From positions 43,803 through 107,802 of the forward strand of contig PBNO01000009.1 of assembly GCA_002723155.1 (NCBI GenBank): DNA of 64,000 bases, written 5' to 3'. Under the pieces are notes generated by a model. The model had not been told where the DNA came from. It made no database searches and saw nothing but the letters and a program-made list of their open reading frames with translations. The position numbers and the translations under genes are program-made. This DNA is from Ponticaulis sp. Its GTDB lineage: Bacteria > Pseudomonadota > Alphaproteobacteria > Caulobacterales > Hyphomonadaceae. Below, piece after piece: positions 59,547 to 64,000 of the stretch (positions are counted from its first letter, which is position 1; the number at the start of each line of letters is the position of its first letter).

Positions 59547-62165
59547 ATGACCAAACAATCTGCCAGCTTCGTCAATGTCGGTGAACGTACAAACGTCACG
59601 GGCTCTGCTAAATTCCGGAAGCTCATCGAGAAGGATGATTACACGACCGCGCTCGACATTGCGCGCGAGCAGGTGGAGAATGGCGCTCAGATCATCGACA
59701 TCAATATGGATGCGGGCCTGCTCGATTCCGAGAAGGCGATGGTCACCTTCCTGAACCTCATCGCGTCCGAGCCGGATATCGCCCGCGTGCCGGTGATGAT
59801 CGACAGCTCTAAATGGGATGTCATCGAGGCCGGCCTGAAATGCGTGCAGGGCAAGGCGGTGGTGAACTCCATCTCGCTGAAAGAGGGTGAAGACCAATTC
59901 CTCGACCATGCCCGCAAGTGTCTGGCTTATGGTGCGGCTGTCGTCGTCATGGCGTTTGACGAGAACGGGCAGGCCGATACCGAAGAGCGCAAGGTCGAGA
60001 TCTGCCAGCGCGCGTTCAAAATCCTTACAGAGACAGTCGGCTTCCCTGCTGAAGACATCATCTTCGATCCGAACATTTTCGCTGTCGCGACCGGTATTGA
60101 AGAACATGACAATTACGCGGTGGACTTTATCAATGCTGCGCGCCGCATTCGCGAGACATGCCCGGGCTGTCATATCTCCGGCGGCCTGTCGAATGTGAGC
60201 TTCTCATTCCGCGGCAACGAACCTGTGCGCCGCGCCATGCACTCTGTCTTCCTCTATCACGCCATTCCGGCGGGCATGAATATGGGCATTGTGAATGCGG
60301 GCCAGCTCGACATTTATGACGAGATCGACCCGAAGCTTCGTGAGCGCGTCGAGGATGTCATCCTCAATCGTCGTTCTGATGCCACCGAGCGCCTGCTGGA
60401 AATCGCAGACGAGTATCGCGGCCAGAAAGGTAAGACGGTCGAGAAAGACCTCGCCTGGCGCGAAAAGCCGGTGGCGGAACGCCTCAAGCATGCGCTCGTC
60501 CACGGCATTACTGAATTCATCGTCGACGACACCGAAGAAGCCCGCCAGTCCGTTGCGCGCCCGCTGCATGTCATCGAAGGCCCGCTTATGGATGGCATGA
60601 ATGTCGTCGGTGACCTGTTCGGCGCGGGTAAGATGTTCCTGCCGCAGGTGGTGAAGTCTGCCCGAGTGATGAAGGCGGCCGTCGCGCACCTCATTCCGTT
60701 CATGGAAGAAGAAAAGCGCCTGATGGGCACCGAAGGCCAGTCCAATGGCAAGGTCGTGCTCGCCACGGTGAAGGGCGACGTCCACGATATCGGTAAGAAT
60801 ATTGTCGGCGTGGTGCTTGCCTGTAACGGCTATGAGATTATCGACCTCGGCGTGATGGTGCCTGTCGAAACCATTCTCGACACGGCCGAGAAAGAAGGCG
60901 CGGATATGGTCGGCCTCTCCGGTCTGATCACGCCGAGCCTTGATGAGATGGTGGTTGTTGCCGCTGAGATGGAGCGCCGCGGCATGGATATTCCGCTGCT
61001 GATTGGCGGCGCGACGACGTCTCCTGCGCACACCGCGATCAAGATCGAGCCGGCTTTCAAACGCCAGCCGGTCATCCATGTGACGGACGCGTCCCGCGCA
61101 GTCGGCACAGTGTCAGCGCTGCTCGGTGAAGATAAAGCCCATTACTGGGAAACCGCGCGCGCCAAGTATGACCGCATCCGCGAGAGCCGCGCCGGTGGCC
61201 CGCCTAAGCCGCGCCTGCCAATTGCTGAAGCGCGCGAAAAGCATGTGCCGATCGACTGGGCGGCCTACACCCCGCCAGCGCCGAGCTTTACCGGTGTGAA
61301 AGAAGTCGAATTCGATATGGGCGACCTCAAACGCTATATCGACTGGACGCCATTCTTCGCCAGCTGGTCACTGGCCGGTCGCTACCCGATGATCCTTGAA
61401 GACAAAGTGGTCGGCGAGGCGGCAACCAGCCTCTGGAATGATGCGCAGGCCATGCTGCAGCAGATTCTGGGCGAAGGCTGGCTCACCGCGAGAGGCGTTT
61501 GCGGCTTCTGGCCTGCAAAGTCTGTCGGCGACGATATCGCGCTCGACAATGGTGAGACGCTCTACACGCTGCGCCAGCAAATGGTGAAAGATAATCAGAA
61601 GCCGAACTTCGCACTGGCAGATTATGTCTCCCCGAATGGCGGGGACCATGTCGGCGCGTTTGCTGTGTCTGTCTTTGGTGAGGCCGAACACGCCAAACGC
61701 TTTGAAGACGCAGGCGATGATTATTCCTCCATCCTCGTCAAGTCTTTGGCTGACCGGTTCGCCGAAGCGGCTGCCGAATGCCTGCACGAGCGCGTGCGCA
61801 AGGAATATTGGGGCTATGCGAGCGATGAAGCCTTCACAAATGAAGAGCTGATCAAAGAGGCCTATTCCGGCATCCGCCCGGCGCCGGGCTACCCATGCCA
61901 GCCGGACCATACAGAAAAAGAGACGATTTTCCGTCTGCTGGACGCAACCAACCGCATCGGCACAGAGCTGACGACCAGCTTTGCCATGACTCCGCCAGCG
62001 TCTGTTTCGGGCCTTTATCTCTCACATCCGGAAAGCGTCTATTTTGCCGTTGGCCGGATCGAGCGTGATCAGGTGGCGGACTATGCCGCCCGCAAAGGCT
62101 GGGATTTGCATAAGGCTGAAAAATGGCTCGGCCCAATCCTCAACTATGACCCGAATGAGGGGTGA
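59547..62165 (+). CDS. metH: Methionine synthase, cobalamin- and SAM-binding half (C-terminal fragment)
   Basis: An 872-residue protein with the rest of MetH: pterin-binding domain ([16 protein letters not shown] start), four-helix cap, B12-binding domain with cofactor His in [15 protein letters not shown] (about residue 413), and activation domain with [15 protein letters not shown]. With the fragment at 52420-53484 it should transfer the methyl group of methyl-tetrahydrofolate through cobalamin to homocysteine. The two halves are 6.06 kb apart. AAGG lies 7 bases before the ATG. Confidence 0.96.
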   Translation: MTKQSASFVNVGERTNVTGSAKFRKLIEKDDYTTALDIAREQVENGAQIIDINMDAGLLDSEKAMVTFLNLIASEPDIARVPVMIDSSKWDVIEAGLKCVQGKAVVNSISLKEGEDQFLDHARKCLAYGAAVVVMAFDENGQADTEERKVEICQRAFKILTETVGFPAEDIIFDPNIFAVATGIEEHDNYAVDFINAARRIRETCPGCHISGGLSNVSFSFRGNEPVRRAMHSVFLYHAIPAGMNMGIVNAGQLDIYDEIDPKLRERVEDVILNRRSDATERLLEIADEYRGQKGKTVEKDLAWREKPVAERLKHALVHGITEFIVDDTEEARQSVARPLHVIEGPLMDGMNVVGDLFGAGKMFLPQVVKSARVMKAAVAHLIPFMEEEKRLMGTEGQSNGKVVLATVKGDVHDIGKNIVGVVLACNGYEIIDLGVMVPVETILDTAEKEGADMVGLSGLITPSLDEMVVVAAEMERRGMDIPLLIGGATTSPAHTAIKIEPAFKRQPVIHVTDASRAVGTVSALLGEDKAHYWETARAKYDRIRESRAGGPPKPRLPIAEAREKHVPIDWAAYTPPAPSFTGVKEVEFDMGDLKRYIDWTPFFASWSLAGRYPMILEDKVVGEAATSLWNDAQAMLQQILGEGWLTARGVCGFWPAKSVGDDIALDNGETLYTLRQQMVKDNQKPNFALADYVSPNGGDHVGAFAVSVFGEAEHAKRFEDAGDDYSSILVKSLADRFAEAAAECLHERVRKEYWGYASDEAFTNEELIKEAYSGIRPAPGYPCQPDHTEKETIFRLLDATNRIGTELTTSFAMTPPASVSGLYLSHPESVYFAVGRIERDQVADYAARKGWDLHKAEKWLGPILNYDPNEG

Positions 62166-62224
62166 ATTGAAAATCAATTCAATTGGTGCTTGTTTGATCG
62201 TGAGTGACCGATAGTTAGGGGCGA

Positions 62225-62833
62225 ATGAGAATGGCATTGCTGAGTAATATTGACTACCCGTCAAATTCGCCCGCAAGCGAATTTCTGAATCGTAGTTCGG
62301 AGGATAAAGTTCAGATTGCCGCTCTATTGGCGGACAAGCTGGAAGAGGGCAGCGCATTTGATGCGATGGAGCGCCAACTGGTGTTCCGAGCTTCGCTACT
62401 CTTAGGAAGGCAGTTGAATTACTCAGAAACCGTGAATGCACTTCTCGAATATGTTTTTGCTAACGTCAGCGAGAGTAATGAAAAGCTGATTATGATGTCT
62501 GTTGATCAGCCCTTCAGAGATGAAATTCGAGGGTTAACCCGCAAAATAAGGGGTATCATCAACCAAGTTGAGATCGATGACAACGTTCGGCACCTTTTGA
62601 TAAAACGTCTAAATGCTTTTGAAAATGATTTAGATCGAACTCGAACTCGTGCAGATTCGTTTTTTCGGTTCTTCCTCGATTTAACAAAGACGGTGGGGGA
62701 TGGAGCAGATAACCTCAAGCCAGCGATCGAGCTTGCTGAAAAGGTTTCCGGGAAAATAGCTGGTGCAGTTGAAGCAGAAGAAACGAAGCAGATCGAGTTT
62801 AAGCCAACCGATGATAATGAATGTCCTTTTTGA
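62225..62833 (+). CDS. Hypothetical helical protein
   Basis: A 202-residue protein, mostly alpha-helical and charged, with coiled-coil-like middle (residues 60-170). I do not recognise it. Codon use is more AT-rich than its neighbours (many A/T third positions, e.g. aaa, gat, gaa), and it lies between metH and a cluster of palindromic repeats, suggesting accessory or acquired DNA. A second ATG at 62231 could also be the start. No domain or function can be proposed. Confidence 0.6.
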   Translation: MRMALLSNIDYPSNSPASEFLNRSSEDKVQIAALLADKLEEGSAFDAMERQLVFRASLLLGRQLNYSETVNALLEYVFANVSESNEKLIMMSVDQPFRDEIRGLTRKIRGIINQVEIDDNVRHLLIKRLNAFENDLDRTRTRADSFFRFFLDLTKTVGDGADNLKPAIELAEKVSGKIAGAVEAEETKQIEFKPTDDNECPF

Positions 62834-62850
62834 GTTTCTCAATTTAACAA

Positions 62851-63207
62851 TCCGATGCGTTGCATCGGATAGGGTGCATTACGCGTCGCAGAACAAACAA
62901 GCCCGCGAAACGTTGTTTCGCTGTAGGGCGTACTGAGGAGCGAAGTGCGCCGGATAGAGCATCATCATCTCATCCTTACCTGTCATCCCGGGCGAAGACC
63001 CGGGACCCAGAAAACACAAACTTAGTTCTGGGTCCCGGATATGTCCTTCGTCCATTCCGGGATGACAGACAGGGGGTCAGCCTTGAGCGGGTTCTATGCG
63101 ACGCACCACGTCGCGAGAACGAACAAGATTGTAGGGTGGATTAGCGAAGCGTAATCTACCGTTTGGCGGCCATGGTGCATTACGGCTGGCGCCTAATGCA
63201 CCCTACG
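62851..63207. repeat. Cluster of palindromic intergenic repeats
   Basis: At least five inverted-repeat units follow in 357 bases: TCCGATGC / GCATCGGA (62851-62869), GCGAAAC / GTTTCGC (62905-62921), GGCGTACT / AGTGCGCC (about 62926-62951), a nested 87-base unit with TGTCATCCCGG outer arms and CCGGGACCCAGAA inner arms (62981-63067), GGTGGATTA / TAATCTACC (63134-63160), and GGTGCATTA / TAATGCACC (63174-63202). A GAACAAACAA-like motif recurs three times. These look like REP/BIME-type dispersed repeats, not CRISPR. Confidence 0.8.
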
Positions 63208-63330
63208 TTTTTTAACGGGTTTGCGAGAACAAACAAAAAAACAGCCCTGAGCGCCTTCCATGTTCGCGAAACGCGAACGGGAACTACCAAATCTAATCCC
63301 ACGCCGCGCACGCCAACATATACTCGAGGC

Positions 63331-63987
63331 ATGTGTTCTGCGCCCGCCTCTTTCTCAAACCTTGCCTCGCACGACCCGCGTCGTGTGATCGGCCTGTTTC
63401 TGACGAGACTGCTGGCGTATCTGGTTCGCCTTCATGCGGCGGGCGAGGCGGTCGTTCCGAAAGACATTGCTGCAATGGCCCACTCGGCTGAGGCGCTGGT
63501 CAGTCAGTTCATCCGTATGCGCGCCGCTGCCCGGCTGAAAGCGTGCGGTTTTACCTTTGCCGCCAACGCCATGCGCGCGCCGGACATTCCTGTTGGCGCT
63601 CACCAACCTATGGCACGCACAGAGCGCGATCAGAACTGTGAGCCGGTCACGCCCGCCGAGCTGATCGGCCGTCTTCAAACCACAATCGAAACCTTCGAAC
63701 GCGCGGAAGACATGGCGAGCCTGCTTGCCCGCGTGATTGTCTGCGCTCTGGCCTATATCTTTCCGGAAGTGCGCGAGCCTTCACGGTACGCGTCACCAGA
63801 GGTCGAGGCGATTTTCTCCTCAACCGATTTTGACGGGCAGGTCATTAAGCCGTGGCCACCGCCTGCGCATCGTCAGCTGGAGCTTTCCGCCGCGGCCTGT
63901 GCTCTGCCCCACAGGGGTGGTCCACCGGTAATGTTAGTCCGGCGGTTTCCACGTAGCGGCGTTCATGCCGCTACCTCGTCACAGTAA
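63331..63987 (+). CDS. Hypothetical protein
   Basis: A 218-residue, largely helical protein with Arg/Ala-rich stretches (ARLKACGFTFAANAMRAP, ELIGRLQTTIETFERAED) and a C-terminal Pro/Gly-rich tail. Unrecognised. The start 63331 is preferred over an open frame from 63163 that runs through repeats; a weak GAGG precedes it. Near the 3' end a GTAGCGGC / GCCGCTAC inverted repeat (63953-63974) lies inside the frame, so the last ~20 residues may be repeat-derived. Confidence 0.5.
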   Translation: MCSAPASFSNLASHDPRRVIGLFLTRLLAYLVRLHAAGEAVVPKDIAAMAHSAEALVSQFIRMRAAARLKACGFTFAANAMRAPDIPVGAHQPMARTERDQNCEPVTPAELIGRLQTTIETFERAEDMASLLARVIVCALAYIFPEVREPSRYASPEVEAIFSSTDFDGQVIKPWPPPAHRQLELSAAACALPHRGGPPVMLVRRFPRSGVHAATSSQ

Positions 63988-64000
63988 GGCGGTATGAACG

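Noticed and set aside
59357-59584. 75-codon plus-strand frame before the metH C-terminal half
   Set aside because: It overlaps the metH start by 38 bases, has no clear ribosome site, and its composition looks like random translation of an AT-rich leader.
60204-61079. Long minus-strand frame opposite the metH C-terminal half
   Set aside because: Antisense shadow of the B12-dependent domain coding region, with no ribosome site or domain.
62851-63207. CRISPR array
   Set aside because: Units differ in sequence and spacing and are palindromic; no regular repeat-spacer order.

Overview
The window looks like chromosome from an aerobic, heterotrophic, Gram-negative alphaproteobacterium. A Hyphomonadaceae- or Caulobacterales-like marine or oligotrophic bacterium is my best guess, not proven. 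Support comes from the petABC cytochrome bc1 operon, a large TonB-dependent receptor, a split B12-dependent methionine synthase, MlaA/MlaC outer-membrane lipid genes, many secreted hydrolases and peptidases, and typical alphaproteobacterial palindromic repeats between genes. No rRNA, prophage, transposase, integrase or CRISPR array is visible. One tRNA gene (CAU anticodon) is present.

Layout. 1-2.9 kb: cytochrome bc1 complex (Rieske gene cut by the window edge, cytochrome b with an unusual extra periplasmic segment, cytochrome c1). 3-7.7 kb: Hsp70-like protein, mtnP, GST, a secreted protein, apt, a ClpP paralogue. 7.7-15.4 kb: membrane-anchored hydrolase, LhgO-like oxidase, P450, NPP-type phosphodiesterase, a chemoreceptor and a small secreted partner. 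15.6-16.7 kb: a 1-kb unit bounded by a 17-bp copy of the tRNA 3' end and carrying one zinc-ribbon/HEPN-like gene. 16.8-29.2 kb: SIMPL, TfoX-C, PanD, CocE-type hydrolase, b-type cytochrome, membrane-tethered HTH regulator, SDR, phosphatase, Nudix, TraB/GumN and DPP-IV-like genes. 29.2-36.1 kb: a b561-YceI fusion between two paralogous membrane proteins, EttA, and small conserved proteins. 36.1-39.9 kb: a catalase bracketed by the intact and fragmentary 3' ends of a DUF389 gene, then a cytochrome c with a Met/Gly/His-rich linker. 40-49.4 kb: DinB-like protein, amidase, PanE-like reductase, nitronate monooxygenase, AbgT transporter, mlaC and mlaA. 49.5-62.2 kb: methionine cycle locus. 62.2-64 kb: accessory genes and a cluster of palindromic repeats.

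How the genes work together. The clearest pathway is methionine and one-carbon metabolism. An ArsR-methyltransferase regulator sits behind a perfect palindromic operator and is translationally coupled to metF. Then come two small membrane proteins and the homocysteine-binding half of MetH. The cobalamin and activation half of MetH lies 6 kb downstream. MtnP and Apt, 45 kb away, salvage the methylthioadenosine and adenine branch. The bc1 complex, two b-type membrane cytochromes and a c-type cytochrome form the respiratory and redox set. PanD and a PanE/ApbA-family protein relate to pantothenate, but they are not linked.

The most unusual features are the tRNA-bounded HEPN micro-island, the catalase insertion scar, the cytochrome b extra domain, the distantly split MetH, and the b561-YceI fusion flanked by twin membrane proteins.
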